Part shown: one piece after another, positions 6,524 to 14,229 of the stretch
Position numbering within the stretch: the stretch's first letter is position 1
How the letters are laid out: every line of letters starts with the position of its first letter
IMG/VR virus record: IMGVR_UViG_3300042483_000600
Location: 1-20,203 of that record
DNA from: a virus
Direction: 5' to 3' (one strand)
DNA length: 20,203 nt
Position numbers and translations under genes: made by a program
The notes under the pieces: model-generated
The model's database searches: none
What the model saw: the letters and a program-made list of their open reading frames with translations, nothing else
What the model was told of the DNA's origin: nothing

Positions 6524-7166
6524 GCATTATGGATGGAAATTCCCGGACTTTGAAACACACCTACCGCGAATGTTGAAAAAAAGTGTGGACAAAGGTCTTC
6601 CAGCCGAATATCAAGTTGCAGTGCGACGCCGAAGTATCGAACTGTGTAAAAATCGAACACTGGCACTGGATATTGGTGCCAATGTGGGCTTGTGGAGTCG
6701 TGACTTTGTTGGCAGTTTCAAACGTGTGATAGCATTTGAGCCAGTGGCCTTGTTTAGAGAATGTCTGGAACACAATGTGCAAGGCAAGAACTTTGAAGTT
6801 CAACCAATTGCTCTGGGTGATCAAGACACACAAGGAACCATGATCATCACTGAGGACAATTCGGGGCACAGCCACCTAGACCCTGCTACCATGGGCACAG
6901 GCAATGTACAAGTTGTTCGATTGGATACACTGAATTTTCATGATGTCAGTTATATCAAAATTGACTGCGAAGGATATGAGTATCGAATCTTGCAAGGCGC
7001 AGAACAAACCATTCGCCGCTGTCGACCTGTGGTGGTAATAGAACAAAAACCACACGATGCATACAGCAAGCAATACGGACAGTTTGCGGCAGTGGCGCTG
7101 TTGCAAGAATGGGGCATGATCAAACTAGATCAAGTGCGTGACGATTGGATCATGGGATGGCGATGA
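6516..7166 (+). CDS. FkbM-family SAM-dependent methyltransferase
   Basis: The 216-aa protein carries the FkbM signature. LALDIGANVGLWS (49-61) is SAM motif I, FEP (74-76) follows, VVRLDTL (133-139) comes before the key strand, and IKIDCEGYEYRIL (147-159) is the family hallmark. Members usually O-methylate sugars or small metabolites. GGAG lies just upstream of the ATG. The start overlaps the upstream gene by 8 nt, and the stop overlaps the start of a 23-codon ORF. Placed among glycosyltransferases, methylation of a transferred sugar is the simplest reading. Confidence 0.9.
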   Translation: MVEHYGWKFPDFETHLPRMLKKSVDKGLPAEYQVAVRRRSIELCKNRTLALDIGANVGLWSRDFVGSFKRVIAFEPVALFRECLEHNVQGKNFEVQPIALGDQDTQGTMIITEDNSGHSHLDPATMGTGNVQVVRLDTLNFHDVSYIKIDCEGYEYRILQGAEQTIRRCRPVVVIEQKPHDAYSKQYGQFAAVALLQEWGMIKLDQVRDDWIMGWR

Positions 7167-7234
7167 GTCCTTGTCAAGATGTACCCTATGAGTGTACCGA
7201 TAAGTATGAATTTGTAGAAACAATTTACCGATGA
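7163..7234 (+). CDS. 23-codon ORF linked by ATGA to both neighbours
   Basis: This ORF starts with an ATG overlapping the FkbM stop (ATGA at 7163) and ends with a TGA overlapping the GT25 start (ATGA at 7231). The 23 residues are polar, begin MSPCQDVPYECTDKYEF and include two Cys. It fills the only sizeable gap in this operon exactly. It may encode a microprotein, or it may only carry ribosomes across the gap to keep translation coupled. No homologue is recognised. Confidence 0.45.
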   Translation: MSPCQDVPYECTDKYEFVETIYR

Positions 7235-7983
7235 AATCATATATCATTACCATGCTGGGGCATGAACTATCAGAACAATTATCAGCCCAGTGCAGAGAAC
7301 AAGCAGCCCGGGTTGGAGTCAACGTAGAAATATTTCAAGCCATATGGGGGCGAGACTACGAACAACATCTGAAAAAACTCAACATCCGACTGGGCAAACA
7401 AAAATTAACCAAAATGACCCTGGGACACTATGGTAATTTTTTAAGCCATTATTATCTATGGCAGCAGTGTGTGCGAGATCAGGAGCCGTATCTTGTGTTG
7501 GAACACGATGGCTGGCTTATGCGACCAATTCCCAACAACATCATGAATCAATTTGATGATCTTTGCAAATTGGATTGTTTTAGCCCGTGGATGAAACAAG
7601 ATGGCGGTTATGATGTTGTGGTGGATCGAGATCAGACATCTCCGGTCACAGTCCACTCAATTCTGGATATTCCAAAAATTACTGGATACAGTGATCCGCT
7701 GAGATTTAAAAAACAAGCTGGATGTTACAGCTCAGGAGTGTATGCTTACATCATCAAACCACGTGGTGCAAAGAAGTTGATTGACCACATACGAGAAAAT
7801 GGATTCTTGGCCACTGACAATCAAGTCAACACCAATGTGATGAATGTCAAGGTATGTATACCATCAGTGGCTAGATTACATCCAGTTATGAAAAGTCGTG
7901 AGATCATTGGACAGATGTCAACATCAAGACACAGTCCAAATCCACACACAGGAAAAGGTATGGAAAATGCAGAACAAAAATAA
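7231..7983 (+). CDS. Glycosyltransferase family 25 (LPS-type)
   Basis: The 250-aa protein has the GT25 layout: a first strand YIITMLGH, IFQAIWGRDY (34-43), a LTKMTLGHYGNFLSHYYLW block (59-77) and YLVLEHDGWL (87-96) with the acidic EHD at 91-93. Later it has a GCYSSGVYAYIIKPRGAKKLID segment and DNQVNTNVM, the usual end of the catalytic domain. GT25 enzymes transfer galactose or glucose to LPS cores or protein-linked sugars. It overlaps the radical SAM gene by 17 nt at its 3' end. The exact sugar is unknown. Confidence 0.85.
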   Translation: MKSYIITMLGHELSEQLSAQCREQAARVGVNVEIFQAIWGRDYEQHLKKLNIRLGKQKLTKMTLGHYGNFLSHYYLWQQCVRDQEPYLVLEHDGWLMRPIPNNIMNQFDDLCKLDCFSPWMKQDGGYDVVVDRDQTSPVTVHSILDIPKITGYSDPLRFKKQAGCYSSGVYAYIIKPRGAKKLIDHIRENGFLATDNQVNTNVMNVKVCIPSVARLHPVMKSREIIGQMSTSRHSPNPHTGKGMENAEQK

Positions 7984-9070
7984 ACACATCGCACTGACAC
8001 AAAAATTCAGCACCTGGGGCGACAAGTTGTTGCAACACACTGATGTGTTGTACAGTATCCAGCACGATAAAAAATTCAAGCCCATCACCATCCAATTGTC
8101 ACCGTGTGAAGTTTGCAGCAGTGGATGCCCATTTTGCAGTGTGGCTGAACGTCCGCTAAAGTCATACTTGCCATTTGAAAAAATCAAACAAGTGTTGCGT
8201 GACTTCCGAACACTGGGTGCCAAAAGTGTGGAAATCACCGGTGGTGGTGAACCCCTGATTTATCGTGACAAGGACACCAAGGATGACATCAACAGCATAG
8301 TTGAGTATGCGCATGAACTGGGATACGATATTGGTATCATTACCAACACGCTGAAACTGTCAAGACTCAAACCAGAAAACTATGACAAAATTAATTGGAT
8401 ACGAGTCAGTTTGATCAAACTAGACGAAGGGTACGAGCCAGAAGATTTTGATTTCTGCGGCTTCCCTCCAGAAAAAATGGGCTTGTCATACATCATATAC
8501 GAAGGTGATACTGGCACAGGCAACAGATTAGACAAACCCTACCGGCCCACAGACGTTGACACCATTCGACGCATTGCTCGAGTGTTAGAATTGCATCCTG
8601 AACTTAAATTTGTTAGGATAGCAGGTAACTGTTTGATCAAGGGCAACAATGCGCAAATTAGAACTCAGTTCAAACAAGTGATTGATGAGATTGATACCAT
8701 GAACAAAATCTTTATCAAAGATATTGGCGAAGACGATTCTCCGTTTGAAGATGGTTGCTATGTGGGCATGATACGTCCGTATGTGGCTCCTGATCCACAC
8801 GGCAATGGAAAATATCAAGTGTACATTTGTACCAGTCATGTGCTGAACAAACAAAACTATGACTTGGATTATTCACTGTGTGATGTAGACAACATTATCC
8901 CCACATGGCAACAACTCAGTGACAACTATGCTGCCAAAGGTTATCCATACGAAGTAAAAAACAACTGCGGACAAAATTGGACTGACAGTTGCAAGTATTG
9001 TTACTACAAATTCAACAACAAAATTTTACATACTGTGGCACAAGAAATGCCAGATAGGAATTTTCCATGA
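7967..9070 (+). CDS. Radical SAM enzyme with C-terminal Cys cluster
   Basis: In this 367-aa protein the radical SAM motif is C50-x3-C54-x2-C57 (CSSGCPFC), with an extra Cys at 47. It is followed by a SAM-binding GGGEP (92-96) and strands typical of the partial TIM barrel (YDIGIITNTLKL). The C-terminus has Cys in CGQNWTDSCKYCYY, which could ligate a second iron-sulphur cluster as in SPASM/twitch proteins. The ATG at 7967 is preceded by an AGG-containing stretch; an upstream in-frame ATG at 7898 would overlap GT25 more and is less likely. It overlaps the next methyltransferase by ATGA. The reaction is unknown; sugar or nucleotide modification fits the neighbours. Confidence 0.85.
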   Translation: MQNKNKHIALTQKFSTWGDKLLQHTDVLYSIQHDKKFKPITIQLSPCEVCSSGCPFCSVAERPLKSYLPFEKIKQVLRDFRTLGAKSVEITGGGEPLIYRDKDTKDDINSIVEYAHELGYDIGIITNTLKLSRLKPENYDKINWIRVSLIKLDEGYEPEDFDFCGFPPEKMGLSYIIYEGDTGTGNRLDKPYRPTDVDTIRRIARVLELHPELKFVRIAGNCLIKGNNAQIRTQFKQVIDEIDTMNKIFIKDIGEDDSPFEDGCYVGMIRPYVAPDPHGNGKYQVYICTSHVLNKQNYDLDYSLCDVDNIIPTWQQLSDNYAAKGYPYEVKNNCGQNWTDSCKYCYYKFNNKILHTVAQEMPDRNFP

Positions 9071-9651
9071 CACAGGTATTTGATGAACAGTACTATCGTT
9101 CCAACAACTATGTTGACTATCTCAGCAAACGTGAACGATATGTAAAGACTGCAGAAGAAATACAACAAGTGTTTCATAAATTCAGTGTGATCGATCCGGA
9201 GTCGACTATCTTGGATTATGGATGTAGTCTGGGATTTTTGATCAAAGGATTTGAAAAGGTTGGATTTAAGAACGTGTGTGGTTATGATATCTCAGACTGG
9301 GCTGTGGAGCAGGCAAGAAAAAACGGTTGTAACATATTGAATCATGCGCTAGGCACATTTGATCTGGGTATTTTCTTAGACGTACTTGAGCACATGACTG
9401 ATCAGCAAATTGCCGAATTGTTTGCTGGACTCAAACTTGATAAAGTTTTGGTTAGAATACCATGTGCTGTTGCTGAACAACCTGATGAATTTTATTTAGA
9501 AGTATCACGTCGTGATGTCACACACATCAACTGCAAAACAGATCAAGACTGGATAGAGGTGTTCCGAGGCCTGGGATATCACAACTGTTTTCGTCTCAAC
9601 ATGTCTACCATATACGACTCGCCTGGGTGCTTTTGTTGTTTGTTTATTTGA
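9067..9651 (+). CDS. Class I SAM-dependent methyltransferase
   Basis: The 194-aa protein has motif I ILDYGCSLGFLIKGF (48-62), an acidic residue after the next strand (CGYDISDWAV) and a motif IV region FLDVLEHM. The N-terminal YYRSNNYVDYLSKRERYVK resembles methyltransferases found in glycan clusters. AGGA precedes the ATG and the start overlaps the radical SAM gene (ATGA). It is the last gene of the rightward block; its stop overlaps the 3' end of the convergent gene at 9644 by 8 nt, with no terminator between. Substrate not known. The C-terminus CFCCLFI is unusually Cys-rich. Confidence 0.85.
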   Translation: MTQVFDEQYYRSNNYVDYLSKRERYVKTAEEIQQVFHKFSVIDPESTILDYGCSLGFLIKGFEKVGFKNVCGYDISDWAVEQARKNGCNILNHALGTFDLGIFLDVLEHMTDQQIAELFAGLKLDKVLVRIPCAVAEQPDEFYLEVSRRDVTHINCKTDQDWIEVFRGLGYHNCFRLNMSTIYDSPGCFCCLFI

Positions 9652-10597
9652 TATAAGGCAAAAACTTTTGATAGATACGGCCTGCACGAGCATCCGCATC
9701 GCTCCAGTGTGCGGCTGCTAAGTCATAAATCCACTGTTCTCTAGCAAATGTTTCTGGAGTCTCAATTTTATTGATATCTTTGTTGGCCACTGTCCAGGCC
9801 ACACAACTGGCGTCATCTGCAAACACTGGAACACCTTCACACACTGCTGCCACGCTGGCACTACTGTTGAAGAACACTGCTGAATGTGCTCCTTGCAAGT
9901 TGTCAATCAGTCGACTTTGAGTAGGTTCGAGAATGGTAACACAATGCTTGATTTGTTTTTTATCAGTCCAGTGTTCAAAGTCTTTCATGTCGTACTGTCC
10001 TGGGTGCGGTCTAACCCAAATAGGACGAGCAGTAATTGATCTTATCTGTTGTATTTTTTCATTCAACCAAGTCACTGGGTCCAAGGTTTTCATTGCAAAA
10101 CCACCATCTCGTTGCATACCAATCAAGATGTGTCCTGTTTGATTTGACTTTGCTGGTTTTAATTGTACGCCCAATTGTCGGCTGATTTCTGACCATTTTG
10201 AGTCATCGCTGTTGCGGTTGGCATATTCAGCACGATCGTAAAATGGACCGTCAAGACTGTACCTCAAGTAACTGCCATGATTGTCAAGATACTTCCAGCA
10301 TGACGCATCTATGCACATGGTCTGAAATCCCAATCTACGTTGTTCAGCAATAATTTGTTTGCGCAACACAATGTTGCGACCACCGGTGTTTGTGGTGGCC
10401 CATCCCAGTATCACAGCCAAGCGGCTGGGAGTATACCGGTGTTCCCATTCTGTCACAACTGAGGCACCTGAGGCACGTACACCTTGAGCAAAACTTTCTA
10501 AACACTCAATTTTTCTTGTGTGTTTTCGGGCATTGGCCACACTGCTGATGTAAACTACTACATCAACCACCTTGCAATATTCTCCATGCTGTACCAT
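9644..10597 (-). CDS. GT-B-like glycosyltransferase, paralogue 3
   Basis: This 317-aa protein is related to paralogues 1, 2 and 4 mainly in its C-terminal half. It has RPIWVRPHPGQYD, then a helix-strand with FFNSSASVAAVCEGVPVFA (the small-residue loop and E-x-x-x-G-x-P), and a tail with QWIYDLAAAHWSDADARAG. The HPG segment is like the HPR of paralogue 1 and matches KpsS-type capsule transferases. The ATG at 10597 overlaps the upstream gene by 35 nt; a GTG at 10570 (just before DVVVYISSV) would begin at the first strand and is a good alternative. It converges with the methyltransferase at 9651. Confidence 0.7.
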   Translation of the reverse strand: MVQHGEYCKVVDVVVYISSVANARKHTRKIECLESFAQGVRASGASVVTEWEHRYTPSRLAVILGWATTNTGGRNIVLRKQIIAEQRRLGFQTMCIDASCWKYLDNHGSYLRYSLDGPFYDRAEYANRNSDDSKWSEISRQLGVQLKPAKSNQTGHILIGMQRDGGFAMKTLDPVTWLNEKIQQIRSITARPIWVRPHPGQYDMKDFEHWTDKKQIKHCVTILEPTQSRLIDNLQGAHSAVFFNSSASVAAVCEGVPVFADDASCVAWTVANKDINKIETPETFAREQWIYDLAAAHWSDADARAGRIYQKFLPYIK

Positions 10598-11552
10598 CGC
10601 GCATTTCTGTTTCAGTGAATTGACAATAAGCCATGTGGTTGGCCCAGGCTCTAATCTCGTCCAGTCCGGGACGTCGGATTTTTTCTATTTCTGAGATTGC
10701 GGTGCTACACAGTGAGGCTGCGGCGTTAGGGCCAAGTGTGATGGCCGGCTTTCCAAACAATATGGCTTCTCCGGCTGCAATACTGGAATAAGTTATCAAG
10801 CAATAGATGTCCTGGCTTAGAGCCATTTCTATAGTATCTGTATTGACTCTAGTACTGCGTCCTTGTTTGCGTCGAATTACAACTTCTCGATCTGTGTAAG
10901 CACTGATTTCTGCCAGTGTTTGAGCCAACCAAGTTTCAAGATCTATCTCATACAAATTCAACAATTTCTGACTGGGCGGTGCCAACAAAATTTTACTGCC
11001 AGTTGCACGGACTTTGCTGAGTTGAATTCCTGTGCGTTCAAATCTATCTCCAGGACGTTCGATAACTGGTCCAAAATTTTGAACATCATTTTTTGTGATT
11101 CTATGATAGAGTTTTTTCTTACCGTTGCCAAAATATCCTGTATCAATATAATAAAAGTCTTTGCCTCGGGCACGGCATGCATTCATTTCTTTGCGTTTGG
11201 TGATTCCTCGCAACACTATTGGGGTAGGTGTTGTTTCGGTTTTAGTCCAGGTGGTTATTTGTCCACCGCACCCACGCACAAAACTTTCTAATATGGGATC
11301 GTACATATAACCTTTTCTTTCGTATCTGTATTCGCTTTCAATGGCATGCACAGCCGATGTGTCTAATGCACGAATCTTTTCAGTCAACGCAGACAAACTC
11401 ATGCCATAGTAGTCTCCGGCTGGATCTACTCGATATTTTACAATGTCATAAACTATATCTTGAATTTCTGGCAATAACAAATCAAATTCATGTGGTGCTG
11501 GTGGCGCTGGTGGAATATATGGTGTTCTATCTTCTTGTTCCCATTCATTCAT
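10563..11552 (-). CDS. GT-B-like glycosyltransferase, paralogue 4, with N-terminal extension
   Basis: The 329-aa protein has an N-terminal extension of about 95 residues, beginning acidic and then Pro-rich (TPYIPPAPPAPHEF), that paralogue 2 lacks. The rest matches paralogue 2 block by block: LRGITKRKE, YYIDTGYFGN, YHRI, ERPGDRFERTG, TWLAQT, TYSSIAAGEAILFGKPAITLGPNAA and AWANHMAYCQF with E-x-R-x-GTA-x-RI. Both probably share fold and donor type. The start is 1 nt after the stop of the GT8-like gene, suggesting coupling; a weak AGAG lies upstream. Confidence 0.7.
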   Translation of the reverse strand: MNEWEQEDRTPYIPPAPPAPHEFDLLLPEIQDIVYDIVKYRVDPAGDYYGMSLSALTEKIRALDTSAVHAIESEYRYERKGYMYDPILESFVRGCGGQITTWTKTETTPTPIVLRGITKRKEMNACRARGKDFYYIDTGYFGNGKKKLYHRITKNDVQNFGPVIERPGDRFERTGIQLSKVRATGSKILLAPPSQKLLNLYEIDLETWLAQTLAEISAYTDREVVIRRKQGRSTRVNTDTIEMALSQDIYCLITYSSIAAGEAILFGKPAITLGPNAAASLCSTAISEIEKIRRPGLDEIRAWANHMAYCQFTETEMRDGTAWRILQGG

Positions 11553-11553
11553 G

Positions 11554-12237
11554 TTATATTCTCTGCTGACAATAGTCGGTTAATAATCTTTCCTTGTGCC
11601 AGTCTTCGGCAAAGTTGCCAGCATCAGCAAACTCATGAAAGCATGGTGTGCCCAAGGTATAGTGTACTAATTTTGCAAGTGGGTTCCACTCGTACTCAAC
11701 ATCCAGCCAGTTCCACTCTGGCGGTAGTTCACCAATGCGAGCATCTTCTAACCAGGTGAATCTATGCAGTTCAGCACCTGTTGATTTTTGCACAAATTCA
11801 GGTGTTAGTTTGCGATTGGGAAAACTGTTGCAGTTCCACAAGATCACACTGCTCCAGTTCTTGCGAGGATAGTCTTCGTTCTTGCTGCCAAGATACTTTT
11901 CAGTCATGCGTGTTTTGTAGTCGTGTTTTACAACCATGACATCGTTGAAAGGACTTTGCAGATTCCATAGTTCTACAATGTCTCCACGCAGGATCATGTC
12001 ACCATCAATGAATATAGCCCAGCCTGAGTAGTCCATCAAGTGTGGTACAAGGAAACGGCTGTAGATAAATTGATTGCTGCCGTCGGTGTGTGTTTCGTTG
12101 TAGTCTCGAAACAAATTCAAGGCCACAGGGATTATGGCCACTGGTTGACTAGCGTGTCTAATAATTGAATTCACGCATGTATGGTATGCTATGGCTTCTC
12201 GTGGATCGTATCCCACAAACACAGGAATTGGTTTCAT
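11554..12237 (-). CDS. GT8-like glycosyltransferase (DxD)
   Basis: In this 227-aa protein, IPVFVGYDPREAIAYHTCVNSI (4-25) is the nucleotide-binding first strand and helix, SRFLVPHL is a conserved linker, and AIFIDGDMILRGDI carries the DGD motif (78-80). SVILWNCN and GELPPEWNWL follow in the order seen in GT8-type transferases such as LPS galactosyltransferases. The start overlaps the stop of the nucleotidyltransferase-cupin gene as ATGA, so sugar activation and transfer may be coupled. Confidence 0.85.
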   Translation of the reverse strand: MKPIPVFVGYDPREAIAYHTCVNSIIRHASQPVAIIPVALNLFRDYNETHTDGSNQFIYSRFLVPHLMDYSGWAIFIDGDMILRGDIVELWNLQSPFNDVMVVKHDYKTRMTEKYLGSKNEDYPRKNWSSVILWNCNSFPNRKLTPEFVQKSTGAELHRFTWLEDARIGELPPEWNWLDVEYEWNPLAKLVHYTLGTPCFHEFADAGNFAEDWHKERLLTDYCQQRI

Positions 12238-13001
12238 TTTTTACGTTCTATGTCATCTTCAACACAGCGTTCACCGTATTGTATTTCAATCAACTTCAAA
12301 GGTCGGTCGGTTTCGTTACACAGTTGATGCCATTCATTTGTTTTGATAAATGTATGCTCATGCGCAGTTAATTGACATTTGATTTCTTGATCGGTTGAAG
12401 CCTCGTCTAGTGTATACACTGTGGCTTCGCCTTCGGCCACAAACCAAAATTCTGCACGTTGATCATGGCGTTGCATGCTCAAACATGTTTTAGGCATCAC
12501 AGTGAGTTCTTTGAGTTTGGTGTTGGCACCTACTTCGTGCAACACACGATAGTATCCCCAGGCACGATCAGTCTTGGGTGTTTTCCATTCAGTAAGAATC
12601 CATGAACTTGAATTCATTTTGTTTTCGCCACCCACACCAAATTCAAAGTCCACATCGTCAAATATCATTTCGGGTATGTTGTCTGCTGTGCGATCACCAC
12701 CATTGGCAAAGACAAATCGAGTTCGGGGCACAGTGTAATGTGTACGAGCAACACGTATGGCATCTATTGCTGTGTTGTCTGCGTCATCAAACTCAATCAC
12801 ACGATCCACCATGTTTAAGTTTTCGATAATGGCTCTGCGTTCGCTCATGGGCATAAACGGTCGACCTTTTTTGCGTGTGAGCCAAGCATCAGAGTTGAGC
12901 CCAACTACCAATCTATTGCCCAGTCGCTTTGCTGCTTCAAAGTAGGCAATGTGTCCGGAATGCAGTGGGTCAAACCCACCAGTGACAATTACGATTTTCA
13001 T
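12234..13001 (-). CDS. Nucleotidyltransferase-cupin fusion (sugar activation)
   Basis: Residues 1-135 are a cytidylyltransferase-like (RfaE/TagD-type) domain: TGGFDPLHSGHIAYF has the nucleotide-binding H14-x-G-H17, and GGDR lies at 101-104. Residues 145-252 form a cupin like the C-terminal domain of type II phosphomannose isomerase/ManC, with MQRHDQRAEFWFV, WHQLCNETDRPLKLIEIQYG and VEDDIER. The fusion could activate a sugar or sugar-like phosphate and isomerise or epimerise the same compound. A TATAAATA box lies 5 nt before the ATG at 13001 and no Shine-Dalgarno is visible. It is the first gene of a four-gene glycan operon that runs to 9644. Confidence 0.85.
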   Translation of the reverse strand: MKIVIVTGGFDPLHSGHIAYFEAAKRLGNRLVVGLNSDAWLTRKKGRPFMPMSERRAIIENLNMVDRVIEFDDADNTAIDAIRVARTHYTVPRTRFVFANGGDRTADNIPEMIFDDVDFEFGVGGENKMNSSSWILTEWKTPKTDRAWGYYRVLHEVGANTKLKELTVMPKTCLSMQRHDQRAEFWFVAEGEATVYTLDEASTDQEIKCQLTAHEHTFIKTNEWHQLCNETDRPLKLIEIQYGERCVEDDIERKK

Positions 13002-13006
13002 GCGGG

Positions 13007-13014
13007 TATTTATA
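13007..13014 (-). promoter_or_regulatory. T4-type late promoter box TATAAATA
   Basis: A perfect TATAAATA on the minus strand ends 5 nt before the ATG at 13001. In T4 this octamer is the gp55/gp33-dependent late promoter, with the transcript starting a few bases downstream. It lies in a 25-bp gap after the methyltransferase gene, so late transcription of the nucleotidyltransferase operon is likely. Confidence 0.6.
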
Positions 13015-13026
13015 GGCGCAGATAAC

Positions 13027-13656
13027 TCAGATCAGCTTTATTTCAACTGTGCTGCGTTTTTTACTGTAAGCTGATACCACATCCACTATTTCAAACCCGT
13101 CTATTCCCACATAATTGCCCACTGTACCTTTGGTGCGTATGTCCAATATAATACGTGTGTTTTCGTGTGAATGTCGACGCATGAGATCTATGTAAGTTTT
13201 TACAGGGTAGTGATGCCCGCAACTGAGCCATGATGTTATCACGTCAAATTTCACATGTTCAGGTAGGTTGATGTTGTTGGCATTGATCAAATGATAATTT
13301 TTTGTGCCAAGTTCTTGAAGTTTTGCATCCAAAAAATCAAAACTGTGATAAAAGTACAAAGCATCAGCAGTTGTGTTCCAATTACCATAAGACGCTGATT
13401 CGGACTTGCTGGTATTTTGTTGTTGGTCACCATCCAGCAACCATAACTCTGTGCCGTACTTTTCTCCAAACCAACGAGATTCCCAGGCAAAACCACATCC
13501 TATGTCCAGCAACTTACCAACGGGTTGAGACAAGTATGCATCAACGGTTTCAAAGTTTTCTCGTCGTTTGGCAATGTATTTGTCTGTGGTCCATTTTCTA
13601 GCCCACTGTGCTGAGTCATCAGCACCTTTGTCTGGATTGTCTATGTATGAATTCAT
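13027..13656 (-). CDS. Class I SAM-dependent methyltransferase
   Basis: This 209-aa protein has motif I LLDIGCGFAWESRWF (49-63) followed by LWLLDGD. A later HLINANNINLP is typical of the third motif, and FDVITSWLSCGHHYP of motif IV. An upstream in-frame start at 13686 is less likely: the ATG at 13656 overlaps the stop of the 40-aa peptide as ATGA. Substrate unknown. It lies at the boundary between the uvsY side and the glycan island and may belong to either. Confidence 0.85.
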   Translation of the reverse strand: MNSYIDNPDKGADDSAQWARKWTTDKYIAKRRENFETVDAYLSQPVGKLLDIGCGFAWESRWFGEKYGTELWLLDGDQQQNTSKSESASYGNWNTTADALYFYHSFDFLDAKLQELGTKNYHLINANNINLPEHVKFDVITSWLSCGHHYPVKTYIDLMRRHSHENTRIILDIRTKGTVGNYVGIDGFEIVDVVSAYSKKRSTVEIKLI

Positions 13657-13775
13657 AGTGTTATATATGATGTATGCACCAACCACCAGAATGCTACCCA
13701 GGCTTCAAAAAAGAACAGCAACAAAAAGATTTCCATTTCTTCTAAGTCTCGTTGCCAGCGTTGCTCGTCAGTCAT
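13653..13775 (-). CDS. 40-aa single-pass membrane peptide
   Basis: The frame starts 1 nt after the stop of the uvsY-like gene and its TGA overlaps the methyltransferase ATG (ATGA). A charged N-terminus (MTDEQRWQRDLEEMEI) is followed by about 18 hydrophobic and aromatic residues (FLLLFFFEAWVAFWWLV) and a short tail. This looks like a small membrane protein with an N-terminal cytoplasmic helix. The exact fit on both sides argues strongly that it is translated. Function unknown. Confidence 0.65.
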   Translation of the reverse strand: MTDEQRWQRDLEEMEIFLLLFFFEAWVAFWWLVHTSYITL

Positions 13776-13776
13776 G

Positions 13777-14229
13777 TTAGACTGTGATGTCTTCCATGCC
13801 TGCGGTGCGCAGGCGTACCACGTGACCCATTTGCCACTGCTTGGTGTCCAGGCCCTTCATGATGCCCAACCACCGGTTGCGTAGCAATGCTACTTCATTG
13901 ATGATGGTTTCAAAGTCCACAACTTCTTCTTCGCCATCCACATACTTTTCAGCATCACGTGCTGTGAGCGCACGGGCATAGCCTTCCAAATACTTCTTGA
14001 AGTGCCGGGTTCGAATTTTGCGCAGTTGAATATTGAGAAAGTTCAACACAGCTTCAATCTCTTGTAGCTGGTTGAATCTGTGTTCGGTTATACCTGGTAG
14101 TGCAGTGATATTCTTTTCTACCAGTCCACCAATCTTGCAGTCACGCTTAGCATCCGTGAGTTCTGACTCAAAGTGTGCAATGAAGTCAGGGATGTTACCA
14201 AGGTCTGCTACAACTCGACTATACCACAT
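13777..14229 (-). CDS. uvsY: UvsY-like recombination mediator (tentative)
   Basis: The 150-aa protein is helical and charged, with RFNQLQEIEAVLNFLNIQL, RKIRTRHFKKYLEGYARALTARDAEKYV and a C-terminal MKGLDTKQWQMGHVVRLR. The length, the basic central K/R-x-YL segment and the C-terminal helix resemble T4 UvsY, which loads UvsX onto gp32-covered single-stranded DNA. The assignment rests on this pattern and on the neighbouring uvsX, gp32 and uvsW; direct similarity to T4 UvsY is low. The start is supported by AAAGGA in the 3' end of the radical SAM gene, which it overlaps by 11 nt. Confidence 0.55.
   Translation of the reverse strand: MWYSRVVADLGNIPDFIAHFESELTDAKRDCKIGGLVEKNITALPGITEHRFNQLQEIEAVLNFLNIQLRKIRTRHFKKYLEGYARALTARDAEKYVDGEEEVVDFETIINEVALLRNRWLGIMKGLDTKQWQMGHVVRLRTAGMEDITV

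Noticed and set aside
13657-13670. TATATAAC upstream of the methyltransferase at 13656 as a late promoter
   Set aside because: It matches the octamer poorly and lies inside the 40-aa peptide gene, which is already coupled by ATGA.
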